A stretch of DNA of 64,000 bases from Serratia sp. DD3 (GTDB lineage Bacteria > Pseudomonadota > Gammaproteobacteria > Enterobacterales > Enterobacteriaceae): contig NZ_AYKS02000016.1 in NCBI RefSeq assembly GCF_000496755.2, positions 124,001 through 188,000 on the forward strand. Direction: 5' to 3'. Both the position numbers and the translations under genes were made by a program. The notes below the pieces were generated by a model, which worked only from the letters and a program-made list of their open reading frames with translations, made no database searches and had not been told where the DNA came from. The number at the start of each line of letters is the position of its first letter. Within the stretch, counting starts at the first letter, position 1. Positions 21,121 to 29,869 of the stretch are shown piece after piece.

Positions 21121-21143
21121 TAACTATACAAATGGAATAGTTA
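21121..21143. promoter_or_regulatory. Candidate MurR operator
   Basis: Perfect inverted repeat TAACTAT / ATAGTTA with a 9-bp spacer, midway in the murQ-murR intergenic region. A partly similar GGAATA...TATA block follows at 21155-21167. Assignment to MurR is by position only. Confidence 0.4.
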
Positions 21144-21255
21144 TAGCCAACATAGGAATAATCTATACCCAATTTTTCCAAACTATCACTGCACGCAGTC
21201 TATAGCGGCAACTTGCATAAATTAAAGTGTTTATACACACAGGGGAGTATTTTCA

Positions 21256-22116
21256 ATGTCCGTGCTAACCCAAATCACCTGGTTATTACCAGAACTTGCT
21301 GAAAATCAAAAAAAAATTGCAAAATATATTTTAGATAACCCTGAATCGATACTGAATATCTCTTCTTCTCGCTTTGCTGAAGCAGCCGGAGTCAGCCAGT
21401 CTGCCATCGTAAAATTCAGCCAAAAAATCGGCATGAAGGGCTTCCCGGCACTGAAGATTGCCATCAGTGAAGAACTGGGTAGAAATAACCTCTTCAAATC
21501 TTATCCACACCAGGCTTTGCATAACACCATCTCATCGGAAGATTCACTGATGGTGATGGCGCAAAAACTCGCCCATGAAAAAACCATGGCTATCCTGGAA
21601 ACAACCAAAAGAATTAATTTCTCTGTTTTTCATAAAGTTATCGATATTATCAATAACGCTAATCGTGTACAGATTGTCGGGATTTGGGGGTCAGGGCTGA
21701 CAGCAAAAGATCTCAGTTACAAATTGCAGAAGATAGGTATTCTCAGCCTTGCAGAAGCCGACCTTCATGTGCAACTTGCCACGGCCCAGGCCCTGACGCC
21801 AAAAGATGTACAAATTGTTCTGTCGTTCAGTGGTAAAAGAAAAGAGATGCGCCTCGCCGCCACCATGGCAAAAGAGAAAGGGGCAAAGGTCATCGTTATC
21901 ACCGGTGACCCATCGACTTCGTTGGCCAAGATAGCCAATTATGTGCTGGAAAGTGTCTCGGATGAAAATGAGTGGCGCAGTTCTTCTATCTCTTCCCGGA
22001 CAGCGCAGAATACGCTGACCGATTTAATCTTCCTCGCCTTGATGCAACGGCGTAAAGAACTTGCCAAACCGCTGGTGCGCAATGCCAGTATGACCATCAA
22101 TAAGCTGGAGGGTTAA
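21256..22116 (+). CDS. murR: MurPQ operon repressor
   Basis: RpiR-family regulator with an N-terminal helix-turn-helix (about 1-77, AEAAGVSQSAIVKFSQKIG) and a C-terminal SIS sugar-phosphate domain (VQIVGIWGSGLTAKDLSYKL and LSFSGKRKEM). The 286 residues compare with 285 in E. coli MurR, which senses MurNAc-6-P. GGGGAG precedes the ATG. It is divergent from murQP, the standard arrangement. Confidence 0.92.
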   Translation: MSVLTQITWLLPELAENQKKIAKYILDNPESILNISSSRFAEAAGVSQSAIVKFSQKIGMKGFPALKIAISEELGRNNLFKSYPHQALHNTISSEDSLMVMAQKLAHEKTMAILETTKRINFSVFHKVIDIINNANRVQIVGIWGSGLTAKDLSYKLQKIGILSLAEADLHVQLATAQALTPKDVQIVLSFSGKRKEMRLAATMAKEKGAKVIVITGDPSTSLAKIANYVLESVSDENEWRSSSISSRTAQNTLTDLIFLALMQRRKELAKPLVRNASMTINKLEG

Positions 22117-22288
22117 ATCCCCCCACGGTTGTCTGGTTAAGCTGAGTGAGTACCCGCTACATGGTGTTCAATTGAAAGGCGGAAACCCTGTGCTACGCTT
22201 ATACCCAAGTCATTAAAACGATACTTGAAATTGCAGAACGTAGAACAATCGCTGTTCCTCCCCACCAACAGCACAGTAAGGATAAAAA

Positions 22289-22630
22289 ATGAATTTTGAA
22301 ACTCAGTCAGTTGGCAATGTCTTGGTGGTCTCGCCCTTGAGCCGGCGACTAGATGCCTCCCTGTCAATGCAATTTAAAGAAGAGATACAAGCCATGATCG
22401 TACAGGGGAGCAATCGTATTTTACTCGATTTTAGTCAGGTCGATTTTATTGATAGTAGTTGCTTAGGGGCATTGGTCTCTCTATTGAAAACCTTGCAGGG
22501 TAAGGGCCAACTCGCCATTTGCTCATTGAACAGTAATATTCAAGGCATGTTCAAATTAACCCGGATGGATAAGATATTTACTATCGGAGTTGATCAGCAG
22601 ACTACATTACAACAAATGTCCCAGCAGTAG
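22289..22630 (+). CDS. STAS-domain protein, anti-sigma factor antagonist type
   Basis: Single STAS domain of 113 residues. The core LLDFSQVDFIDSSCLGALVSLLK near 50-72 contains the Asp-Ser-Ser that kinases of the SpoIIAB/RsbW type phosphorylate in SpoIIAA-like proteins. No partner kinase or sigma factor is visible nearby. It lies 24 bp upstream of a sugar nucleotidyltransferase on the same strand, so the pair is probably an operon. AAGGAT precedes the ATG. Confidence 0.88.
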   Translation: MNFETQSVGNVLVVSPLSRRLDASLSMQFKEEIQAMIVQGSNRILLDFSQVDFIDSSCLGALVSLLKTLQGKGQLAICSLNSNIQGMFKLTRMDKIFTIGVDQQTTLQQMSQQ

Positions 22631-22654
22631 ATTAATACTAAAGGAAGACTCATT

Positions 22655-23809
22655 ATGAAAGCCATGATCCTTGCCGCAGGAAAAGGAACCAGAGCCAGAC
22701 CATTGACCACTGTGCTGCCCAAACCGATGATCCCATTAATTCGCAAACCGATTATGGAATCCATTGTTGAGCATTTAAAAAAGCATGGCTTTAATCAGTT
22801 AATGGTCAATACCAGCTATCTGTCTGGTGATATAGAAAATTATTTCCGCGATGGTCATGCCTGGGGCGTGGAAATGGGCTACTCCTATGAAGGGGTGATG
22901 GAAGGCAATACCTTTGTCGATAATGTGCTGGGTTCAGCGGGTGGCATGAAGCACATCCAGAATTTTTCAGGCTTTTTTGATGATACGTTTGTCGTGGTGT
23001 GTGGCGATGCATTAATTGATGTGGATTTCGGTAAGGTGTTGGCTTTCCACCGTGCCAGAAAAAGCGTTGCGACGCTGATTATGCGCCCAGTTCCTGTCGA
23101 TCAGGTCAGTAAATACGGTATTGTGGTCACCGATGAGCAAGGGCGTGTCAGTAAGTTTCAGGAAAAGCCTAAAGCGCAAGATGCGTTGTCAAATAACGCC
23201 AATACCGGCATTTATGTTTTTGAGCCTGAGATCTTTGACTATATTCCTGATGGTGTTGAATACGATATCGGTAGTCAGTTGTTCCCTAAACTGGCTGAAA
23301 TGGGGGTTCCTTTCTACGGTATCTCTTTGCCATTCCAATGGGTTGACATTGGCTCGTTGCAGGATTTCTGGCACGTTAACCGGATGATCCTTAATCGGGA
23401 ATTGCCTGATTATCCGATGCCGGGGATCCAAATCGCGCCGCAAATCTGGTGTGGTTTAAATGTTAACGCTGATTTTTCCACCCTGGATATTGAAGGGCCG
23501 GTCTATATTGGCAGCAGTACCGAAATACAACCCGGTGTGACCATTAAAGGGCCGACGATTATTGGTGCAGGTTGCCTATTGGAACAGGGTGCGGTGATTG
23601 AACAAAGCTTTATCGCCGACTATACCCGGGTAGGGAGTATTGCTCATTTGAATCAGCAGATGATTTTTGCTGGTAAAGTCATTTCGCCGGACGGTATCGC
23701 TATCGATTTATCCGAAGCGGGTTTGAACTGGCTGATCGATGATAAACGGCGTACCGATATTGTCACCGCAGAGAAATCATTATTTAACGAGTTACTCTCT
23801 GCATTCTAA
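22655..23809 (+). CDS. Hexapeptide-repeat sugar-1-phosphate nucleotidyltransferase
   Basis: Resembles mannose-1-phosphate guanylyltransferase or glucose-1-phosphate nucleotidyltransferases. The 384 residues have an N-terminal Rossmann domain (LAAGKGTRARPLT at 6-18, PKPMIPL, GSAGGMK, VVVCGDALIDVD, KFQEKPK, WVDIGSLQD) and then a left-handed hexapeptide region (about 270-340: IEGPVYIG, IKGPTIIG). The C-terminal tail of about 45 residues resembles nothing I recognise. The nucleotide and sugar cannot be read from the sequence. It is coupled to the STAS gene and convergent with glgC. Confidence 0.85.
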   Translation: MKAMILAAGKGTRARPLTTVLPKPMIPLIRKPIMESIVEHLKKHGFNQLMVNTSYLSGDIENYFRDGHAWGVEMGYSYEGVMEGNTFVDNVLGSAGGMKHIQNFSGFFDDTFVVVCGDALIDVDFGKVLAFHRARKSVATLIMRPVPVDQVSKYGIVVTDEQGRVSKFQEKPKAQDALSNNANTGIYVFEPEIFDYIPDGVEYDIGSQLFPKLAEMGVPFYGISLPFQWVDIGSLQDFWHVNRMILNRELPDYPMPGIQIAPQIWCGLNVNADFSTLDIEGPVYIGSSTEIQPGVTIKGPTIIGAGCLLEQGAVIEQSFIADYTRVGSIAHLNQQMIFAGKVISPDGIAIDLSEAGLNWLIDDKRRTDIVTAEKSLFNELLSAF

Positions 23810-23833
23810 CCGCACTTACCGAGCGAAACAGCG

Positions 23834-23855
23834 GGGCAGACCGGTGAGTCTGCCC
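23834..23855. terminator. Terminator between the nucleotidyltransferase and glgC
   Basis: Perfect 8-bp stem (GGGCAGAC / GTCTGCCC) with a 6-nt loop, 25 bp after the plus-strand stop and between convergent genes. Confidence 0.65.
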
Positions 23856-23892
23856 TTATTACAGAATGCGTTGGTTGGGGATCGCTATTCGG

Positions 23893-25173
23893 TTATTGTA
23901 ACTTTGCCAACATCTCTTTCGTTACCAGCACAATGCCGTTTTCAGAACGATAAAATCGGCGGCTATCCTCCTCGGCATTTTCACCGATCACCATTCCTTC
24001 TGGGATCTGGCTCGCCCTGTCAATAACACAGCGACGTAACCGGCAAGAGCGCCCGACATTAACATCCGGCAACAGGACACAAGAATCCAGTGAGCAGAAC
24101 GAGTTAACCCTAACCCGCGAGAACAAGACCGAATTCACCACGGTTGAACCGGAAATAATACAACCTCCGGAAACCAGCGTATTCATCGTCATGCCATAAC
24201 TTCCAGAGTGGTCTTGCACAAACTTGGCAGGCGGCAAGGGTTCGGCATAAGTGCGTATTGGCCAGTTGCGGTCATACATATCCAGTTCAGGGGTCACTAC
24301 CGCTTGGTCCAGATTCGCGCGCCAGTAGGAATCCAAGGTGCCGACATCACGCCAATAATCAGGTGCGCCAGGGGCTGAAGAGACACAGGAGAGTGAGAAA
24401 GGATGTGCCCAGACCTGACCTTTGGCCGTGATCTTCGGCAAAATATCCTTGCCGAAATCATGACTGCTGTCGTTATCGAGATGATCATTTTCCAATAGTT
24501 GGAAAAGAAAATCCGCGTTAAATATGTAGATCCCCATACTGGCCAGGCTGCGGTCCGGTTTACCCGGTAGTGTTGGCGGCACTTCGGGTTTCTCCCAGAA
24601 TGCTTTTACCCGCAAATCTTCAGCTACTTCCATCACCCCAAAGGCGGTTGCATCCTGCTTGGAGACCTCAAGGCAAGCAACAGTACAAGGGGCTTCACTC
24701 AATACGTGCTCCAGTAACATGCGCGAGTAATCCATCTTGTAAATATGATCACCCGCTAAAACCACGATGTACTCAGCACGATAACGCCGGACAATATCCA
24801 GATTCTGAAAAATAGCGTCAGCGGTACCGCTGTACCAGTGATCAATCCCTGCCCGCTGTTGAGCCGGTAACAAGTCAACAAACTCATTCATCTCACCATT
24901 GAGAAATGACCAGCCATGCTGAATATGTTGCAACAAGGTATGAGATTGATATTGCGTAATCACACCAATACGGCGCATCCCCGAGTTGAGACAGTTGGAA
25001 AGAGCAAAATCAATAATGCGGTATTTTCCCCCAAAGTGTACCGCAGGCTTAGCCCGAACTGACGTCAGGTCTTTAAGCCGGGTACCTCGTCCTCCTGCCA
25101 GCACCAGCGCTACCGCTTTGTTCGGGAGTTGCCTTGCCAGCATGGCTTTGTGCCTGTCGTCTAACATGTGCAT
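23893..25173 (-). CDS. glgC: Glucose-1-phosphate adenylyltransferase (lone copy)
   Basis: Makes ADP-glucose for glycogen synthesis. The 426 residues match the GlgC family closely: [13 protein letters not shown] near the N-terminus (with the pyrophosphate-binding Arg), [44 protein letters not shown], and the C-terminal [20 protein letters not shown]. No glgB, X, A or P neighbours exist here, so this copy stands apart from the usual glycogen operon. AAGGAG precedes the first ATG (25173). It may be a second copy in this genome. Confidence 0.93.
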   Translation of the reverse strand: MHMLDDRHKAMLARQLPNKAVALVLAGGRGTRLKDLTSVRAKPAVHFGGKYRIIDFALSNCLNSGMRRIGVITQYQSHTLLQHIQHGWSFLNGEMNEFVDLLPAQQRAGIDHWYSGTADAIFQNLDIVRRYRAEYIVVLAGDHIYKMDYSRMLLEHVLSEAPCTVACLEVSKQDATAFGVMEVAEDLRVKAFWEKPEVPPTLPGKPDRSLASMGIYIFNADFLFQLLENDHLDNDSSHDFGKDILPKITAKGQVWAHPFSLSCVSSAPGAPDYWRDVGTLDSYWRANLDQAVVTPELDMYDRNWPIRTYAEPLPPAKFVQDHSGSYGMTMNTLVSGGCIISGSTVVNSVLFSRVRVNSFCSLDSCVLLPDVNVGRSCRLRRCVIDRASQIPEGMVIGENAEEDSRRFYRSENGIVLVTKEMLAKLQ

Positions 25174-25541
25174 TTCAAACTCCTTATTTTTGCCAATACC
25201 ATTTGCATCACCGCCAATGTCCGCACATCACCCCAATCCAGTTAGCGGTAAAAAAATACTCACTAGCACTGATTATCAATCAGATTACTTAATGATATTG
25301 CGAGTCTTATCAAAATTAACCCAATACCTAAGTATTTTTTATGAAATACCACCACTAGTGCTTGAATTCTAATCACTCTTTTTTCGGGATAAGTGAATCA
25401 TTTTGATAGCCATGGTGGTACAAGTGGGTGGGGATGGGATAGCAAATATGAAAACGCCCACGGCCAAATAAGGGCCATGGGCGTCGGTACGGTTTGCAGG
25501 TTAGAAGGCCAAGCTACCTCACGGCCTACTGCATTTCGGGC
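25174..25541. other. Intergenic region between the glycosidase gene and glgC
   Basis: 368 bp with no gene. The left third holds the terminator of the glycosidase gene (25454-25484). The AT-rich part at 25250-25400 probably carries the glgC promoter. No recognisable operator was found. Confidence 0.5.
25454..25484 (-). terminator. Terminator of the agaS-kbaY-glycosidase operon
   Basis: The arms ACGCCCA-C-GGCC and GGCC-A-TGGGCGT pair with one mismatch. On the minus strand the stem is followed by TTTTC. It lies about 57 bp after the glycosidase stop. Confidence 0.8.
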
Positions 25542-27431
25542 TTATTTTACTGGACGAGCCTCGATAACCAGTGTTTCCAGTGGTTTCAGTGTCACCACTA
25601 CCGGTTTAATGTAATTGGCAGGGAGTGTCACATTGCTACCGTAGACCGTTTTTAACATGAAACGGCTGGTTTCCCCTTGAGGTATTTCAAAACTCTTGGT
25701 GAGATCCAGATAGTAGACCTGTTCCTTATCGGATGGATTACGCAGGCCAAAGATCGCCTTTTTGTTACTCCATGATGCCCAACCGTATGGCTCCAACAAA
25801 GTCGGGTTGCCACCTATCCAGTGGGTATCCACCAACACATCGCTGTTAGCCCGCGACCATTTCGCTGCTGTGGCCAACGTATCCCATTTGACGCTGTTGA
25901 GCATGGATGGCGTGATATACATCTCCTGCAACTGGGTTCCTGTGGCAAAGTAGCTCCACACCTGGTCTGCAAAATCATGGTCAGCTTGGACTTTCTCTAA
26001 ACCATAGTAGGCGTTTTCCGCACTGACAATGCCGTGATACATCAGTGAATTAAGCGGGAAAAGAGGGCCTTTTTGCACAATAGAGCGGTAAGTTTCAGCA
26101 TCACGGTAGGTGATCCATTGCTGTACCGCTGAGCCTTGACCATACAGGTTGATATCATCCCCCTGACGCCAAATTGAATCCGCGTAAAACAACCACGAGG
26201 GGCTGGCATTGGTGCCCGTCGTCAGGTTGATAAACAGATCTTTATTTACCTCCCGCATGTTTTTAATCAGCTCGATAGAAGCATCAAAGTCGGAAGCAAA
26301 TTGACTGCCTGGAATATAGGAATTGGCATTACCCATACCGTCCAGCTTAAATGAGGTAATATGCTCATCTTTGATGAGGTTACCTATCTGCTGGTTGAAG
26401 TTATGGAAATAATTCGGCCCAGAGAGGGCAAACTTGCCATCAACGGTTTCAAAACCATTCTCTTTAGCATGGGAAACCCGCACATCAAGCGGTTTGTTAT
26501 AGCCACCCCAGGGTGAAAGCCACAAGCCAACCGAAGTGTGCCAATCATCTGCTTTCGCTTTTATCGCCCCAAAACCCTGTTTAAACGCCGGGCCAAATAA
26601 CCACTTACCCGTCAGGTCATCCCAACCATCATCCAGCAGAAAACCATCCAGTTTTACACCCCGCTTTTTGATCAACTCATCGCCATAACTCTCTATTCGG
26701 CTAAGCACATCCTGCTCGGTATAGGGGGTAAAAAAGCCAATATCCATCCAACTGTTGTAGTGCAGATAAGGTTGGTACGGACGAGGACGCATAGCATTAA
26801 TGAACTGATTCACACTACGGCGTAGTTGGTTTTGCTCCTCGAAAGTGCCGAAGTAGAGGGTATAACTGACGGGTGCATCGGGTTTGATGGGGGTTTTTAA
26901 TTCAACGTTAAAATTCGTGGTGGCTTCATAGGCAAAAGTATTGACGATAGGCTTGCTCGGCATCATAAAAAAGCTGTCGGCAATAATGGGGGAACTGTTA
27001 ATTGCCCCATCAACATAAGGTGCTTGTGACTGTCCCTTGGTGGGAAAGAAGGTAATTTTTGCCACATCACGGGGTTGACCTTTGGCCTGCAAGGTATAGT
27101 CGATACTGGCATATTTCCCTTTCAGAACATTTAACACCACGCTGACAGCAAAATCGGGATGGTCAAAGTCTACCTGAATGGCATCCTCCTTCAGATGAAC
27201 CTTTTTGATCTTAAAGTCAGCGGCATGGATCACTTGATCATTAGGCAGGGTAAGAAAAAAGAGCTCCTTCGGCGCCAGTTTATGACGGGACACGGTATCC
27301 GTTACCGACACCGCAGCGTTACTGTCATCAAACAAAATGGCGATATTATTGTTATTCAGTGGGTACTGTGTAGCTAAAGAGACATTGCTGGCAAGCAGCA
27401 GCAATAACACGCTTTTTATCACTGGTTTCAT
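25542..27431 (-). CDS. Secreted clan GH-D-like glycosidase (alpha-galactosidase / alpha-GalNAc-ase type)
   Basis: Predicted periplasmic or exported glycoside hydrolase of 629 residues. A signal peptide (VLLLLLASNVSLA) ends near residue 21. A beta-rich N-terminal domain (to about 215) is followed by a TIM-barrel region with LDDGWDD (about 266-272), SVGLWLSPWGGYNKP, SFKLDGMGN with the likely nucleophile Asp near 364, and WRQGDDIN with a likely acid/base Asp near 425. A beta domain closes the protein. The layout resembles GH36/GH27/GH129-type enzymes and the Clostridium/Bacteroides proteins labelled enterotoxin. The position after kbaY suggests it releases alpha-linked GalNAc or galactosamine for the aga pathway. 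The ATG at 27431 has AAGGA 7 nt upstream. Substrate is inferred from context only. Confidence 0.72.
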   Translation of the reverse strand: MKPVIKSVLLLLLASNVSLATQYPLNNNNIAILFDDSNAAVSVTDTVSRHKLAPKELFFLTLPNDQVIHAADFKIKKVHLKEDAIQVDFDHPDFAVSVVLNVLKGKYASIDYTLQAKGQPRDVAKITFFPTKGQSQAPYVDGAINSSPIIADSFFMMPSKPIVNTFAYEATTNFNVELKTPIKPDAPVSYTLYFGTFEEQNQLRRSVNQFINAMRPRPYQPYLHYNSWMDIGFFTPYTEQDVLSRIESYGDELIKKRGVKLDGFLLDDGWDDLTGKWLFGPAFKQGFGAIKAKADDWHTSVGLWLSPWGGYNKPLDVRVSHAKENGFETVDGKFALSGPNYFHNFNQQIGNLIKDEHITSFKLDGMGNANSYIPGSQFASDFDASIELIKNMREVNKDLFINLTTGTNASPSWLFYADSIWRQGDDINLYGQGSAVQQWITYRDAETYRSIVQKGPLFPLNSLMYHGIVSAENAYYGLEKVQADHDFADQVWSYFATGTQLQEMYITPSMLNSVKWDTLATAAKWSRANSDVLVDTHWIGGNPTLLEPYGWASWSNKKAIFGLRNPSDKEQVYYLDLTKSFEIPQGETSRFMLKTVYGSNVTLPANYIKPVVVTLKPLETLVIEARPVK

Positions 27432-27526
27432 CAAAGGATCCTTTTTTCTTCTTGCTTCTGATTATGTTGTTCTGGTTATGCCCAAATGAAGACCTGCTTC
27501 ATCCATCAATCAATGGCAGTGAATAC

Positions 27527-28405
27527 TCAAGAGACATTGGCAGTTTGCCGAACCAGCTTGTCAGCCGAACCACAAACTGTGATTTTGCTACGAACCACCT
27601 CTTTCATCGCATCCATCCCAACACGCATGTAATAGCGTGGATCATTGCCTTGCGGGTTATCGATAAACCACGCTTTCACTGCGCCAGCGAAAGCAATTTT
27701 GAGTTCAGTGGCCACATTGACCTTACAAACTCCCAGTTGAATCGCCCGTCGCACCAAGGCGTCAGGGACATCACTAGCACCATGAAGCACCAACGGAATA
27801 GAGACCATTTCACGAATTTCCGCCAGACGTTTAAAGTCAATATTCAAGCGTTGGGTGTAAAGGCCATGGGCGGTGCCAATCGCTACAGCCAAGCTATCAA
27901 CACCGGTTAAAGTGACAAAGCGGCTGGCTTCTTGCGGGTCAGTCAAAAACGTACTTTCGGCGTCAACGCTCATATCGTCTTCCACCCCACCCAAGCGGCC
28001 TAATTCAGCTTCAACACTGCAATCATAGCGATGGCAAAACTCCACAACCGAACTCACCAGATTAACGTTCTCAGTAAATGGAAAGTGACTGCCATCAATC
28101 ATCGCACTACGAACGCCCGCCTTAACTTTGTTGTTGATATCAGCCAAAGATTCGTGGTGGTCAAGGTGCAGCGCCAGCGGCATATCGTAGCTTTCCGAGT
28201 AGGCTTCACACAGTGCGTAAATTTCACTAAACGCAATATGTTTGAAGGTACCCGGCGTGCCCGCCAGGATCACCGGTGATTGCATCTCTTGGCAGACGTC
28301 GAGGATCGCCTGGATGGTTTCCGCATTGTGAATATTGAACGCAGGCACCGCATAACCTCTGGCCTGAGCGTCTTGCAGCAGATATTTGGTAGAAATAATG
28401 CTCAT
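27527..28405 (-). CDS. kbaY: Tagatose-1,6-bisphosphate aldolase, catalytic subunit
   Basis: Class II zinc aldolase that splits tagatose-1,6-bisphosphate to DHAP and glyceraldehyde-3-P. The 292 residues (286 in E. coli KbaY/AgaY) contain the zinc ligands in HLDHHES, the [14 protein letters not shown] loop, VAIGTAHG and [10 protein letters not shown]. It needs the KbaZ subunit, encoded at 33626-34906. It begins 12 bp after the agaS stop and lies 95 bp before the glycosidase gene. Confidence 0.95.
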   Translation of the reverse strand: MSIISTKYLLQDAQARGYAVPAFNIHNAETIQAILDVCQEMQSPVILAGTPGTFKHIAFSEIYALCEAYSESYDMPLALHLDHHESLADINNKVKAGVRSAMIDGSHFPFTENVNLVSSVVEFCHRYDCSVEAELGRLGGVEDDMSVDAESTFLTDPQEASRFVTLTGVDSLAVAIGTAHGLYTQRLNIDFKRLAEIREMVSIPLVLHGASDVPDALVRRAIQLGVCKVNVATELKIAFAGAVKAWFIDNPQGNDPRYYMRVGMDAMKEVVRSKITVCGSADKLVRQTANVS

Positions 28406-28417
28406 GGGATGATCCTC

Positions 28418-29563
28418 TTAGCCTTTCCAGGGATGAATAACTACACCTTGCACCACACGGTTTACCGTACCGCTGGCGGAAGGAGTATCCGGGGTAATCC
28501 CCGCTTTAATGGATTCGGTCAGTGCAAAGATTTGGGCATAGATCAGGAAGCAGAATGCCTGCTCAATGTCGAGAAAATCGCGGGATGCAGGCAATAGAAT
28601 AGAGGGGCCAGCGTCAATTTCCGGGCTGGTGGTAGCAGAAATCGCCACTACGCGCATCGCCTGTTGCTCACGGCGCAATTCCGCCAGCAAATCCAGGTCA
28701 TACTGACGGGTATAAGGATGGTTGGATACCAACACCACGACCAGGGTTTCCTTGTCAACCAATGATTTAGGACCATGGCGGAAGCCCGTAGGTGAATCGT
28801 AAAATGCAGCCAGTTTACCGGCTGTCAACTCCAACACCTTCAGTGCCGCTTCGCGCGCGACCCCCTGTAGGCCACCACTCCCCAGGTAGACGATGCGTTT
28901 AAATGGCAGATCGCCAAATATCATCTCACTGAAATCCCCTTGGGAATCGATAATCTGTTCACTACGCGCCGCCACATCGTTGAAAGTGCGGCTATTGATC
29001 ACATCAGCGGCAAATACCGCCAAACAGCTCACCATCATGGTAGTGATACTGCTGGTCATGGCGAAGCCACGATCATGAGTTTGGGCTGGCATCAGTAACG
29101 CCAATGCATTATCACTTTCAGTGGCGCTTTGATACAGGCTTCCCGCTTCGTTGCAGGTAATCACCAGATGGTGACAGTTGCGCACAATCTGGTTAGCCAG
29201 GTCGACGGCGGCAACGCTTTCAGGGCTGTTCCCTGAACGGGCGAAAGAGACCAACAATGTAGGTTGGTCAGCGTACAGATAATCGGCAGGGTTGCTCACC
29301 AGGTCCGTCGTGGGTATCGCAACCACGTTGTTACCGGTATGACGGGCCAACCAAGGGGCTATCATATCACCGATAAACGCCGAGGTTCCGGCGCCCGTCA
29401 GCACAATTTTCAGTGCCTGATTCTGCAACAGCGGCACCAGAAAAGCATCGATAGCACCACGTAAACTGTCGATATTTTTTAACGATTGTAACCAACACGC
29501 GGGTTGTTGACGGATCTCTTTTTCGGTCCAGCTCGAGGTGTTAGCTGCGTAGGTTTTACTCAT
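28418..29563 (-). CDS. agaS: Galactosamine-6-phosphate deaminase/isomerase
   Basis: Converts galactosamine-6-P to tagatose-6-P and ammonia. The 381 residues hold two SIS domains, with VLTGAGTSAFIGD near 55, VSFARSGNSPESVAAV near 103, and YLGSGGLQGVAREAALKVLELTAGK near 230. The C-terminus TPSASGTVNRVVQGV is typical of AgaS. It is the first gene of a separate transcription unit with AgaR-type operators upstream. AAGGAC precedes the ATG. Confidence 0.94.
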   Translation of the reverse strand: MSKTYAANTSSWTEKEIRQQPACWLQSLKNIDSLRGAIDAFLVPLLQNQALKIVLTGAGTSAFIGDMIAPWLARHTGNNVVAIPTTDLVSNPADYLYADQPTLLVSFARSGNSPESVAAVDLANQIVRNCHHLVITCNEAGSLYQSATESDNALALLMPAQTHDRGFAMTSSITTMMVSCLAVFAADVINSRTFNDVAARSEQIIDSQGDFSEMIFGDLPFKRIVYLGSGGLQGVAREAALKVLELTAGKLAAFYDSPTGFRHGPKSLVDKETLVVVLVSNHPYTRQYDLDLLAELRREQQAMRVVAISATTSPEIDAGPSILLPASRDFLDIEQAFCFLIYAQIFALTESIKAGITPDTPSASGTVNRVVQGVVIHPWKG

Positions 29564-29636
29564 CAGTCGGTCCTTAGTCAGGCATATTCAATGGGGTAGC
29601 ACGAAGCAAAGTGTAATCATCGCAAAGTGCAATCAT

Positions 29637-29656
29637 CTTTCATTTCGTTTTGTTTG
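29637..29656 (+). promoter_or_regulatory. AgaR-type operator 1 upstream of agaS
   Basis: The segment CTTTCATTTCGTTTTGTTT and the following G (TTTC starting at 29638) agree almost fully with the published E. coli AgaR pattern TTTCRTTTYRTTTYNYTTKK. It lies about 75 bp upstream of the agaS ATG. Confidence 0.75.
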
Positions 29657-29683
29657 ATTCACTGAGTACACCCCTAGAAGCTA

Positions 29684-29736
29684 CACAAAACGAAATGCAA
29701 GATCAACCACAAAAAGAAAGAAAACAAAACATAAAG
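29684..29736 (-). promoter_or_regulatory. AgaR-type operators 2 and 3 upstream of agaS
   Basis: Two further AgaR-like blocks in the reverse orientation: AAAACGAAATGCAAGAT near 29687 and AAAGAAAGAAAACAAAACAT near 29713. Both read on the minus strand as the TTTC/TTTG repeats of the AgaR pattern. Together with the block at 29637 they form a cluster of operators. Confidence 0.55.
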
Positions 29737-29821
29737 ATAAATTAACAACTCCGTTATCTTTCTTTTCCGCTAGTCTGTTATTAAAAAATCAACAAAATCA
29801 TGATTAGAAAACAAAAAGAAA

Positions 29822-29858
29822 GCCCCATGCGACAGCGTGTCACCGAACAGCATGGAGC
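29822..29858 (-). terminator. Terminator of the agaZVWEFA operon
   Basis: The arms GCCCCATGC and GCATGGAGC pair with one mismatch, just past the agaA stop. The minus strand continues with a T-rich tract (TTTCTTTTTG). The tract overlaps a further AgaR-like A/G-rich block (29807-29822). It separates agaA from agaS. Confidence 0.75.
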
Positions 29859-29869
29859 AAACGAAAGTA

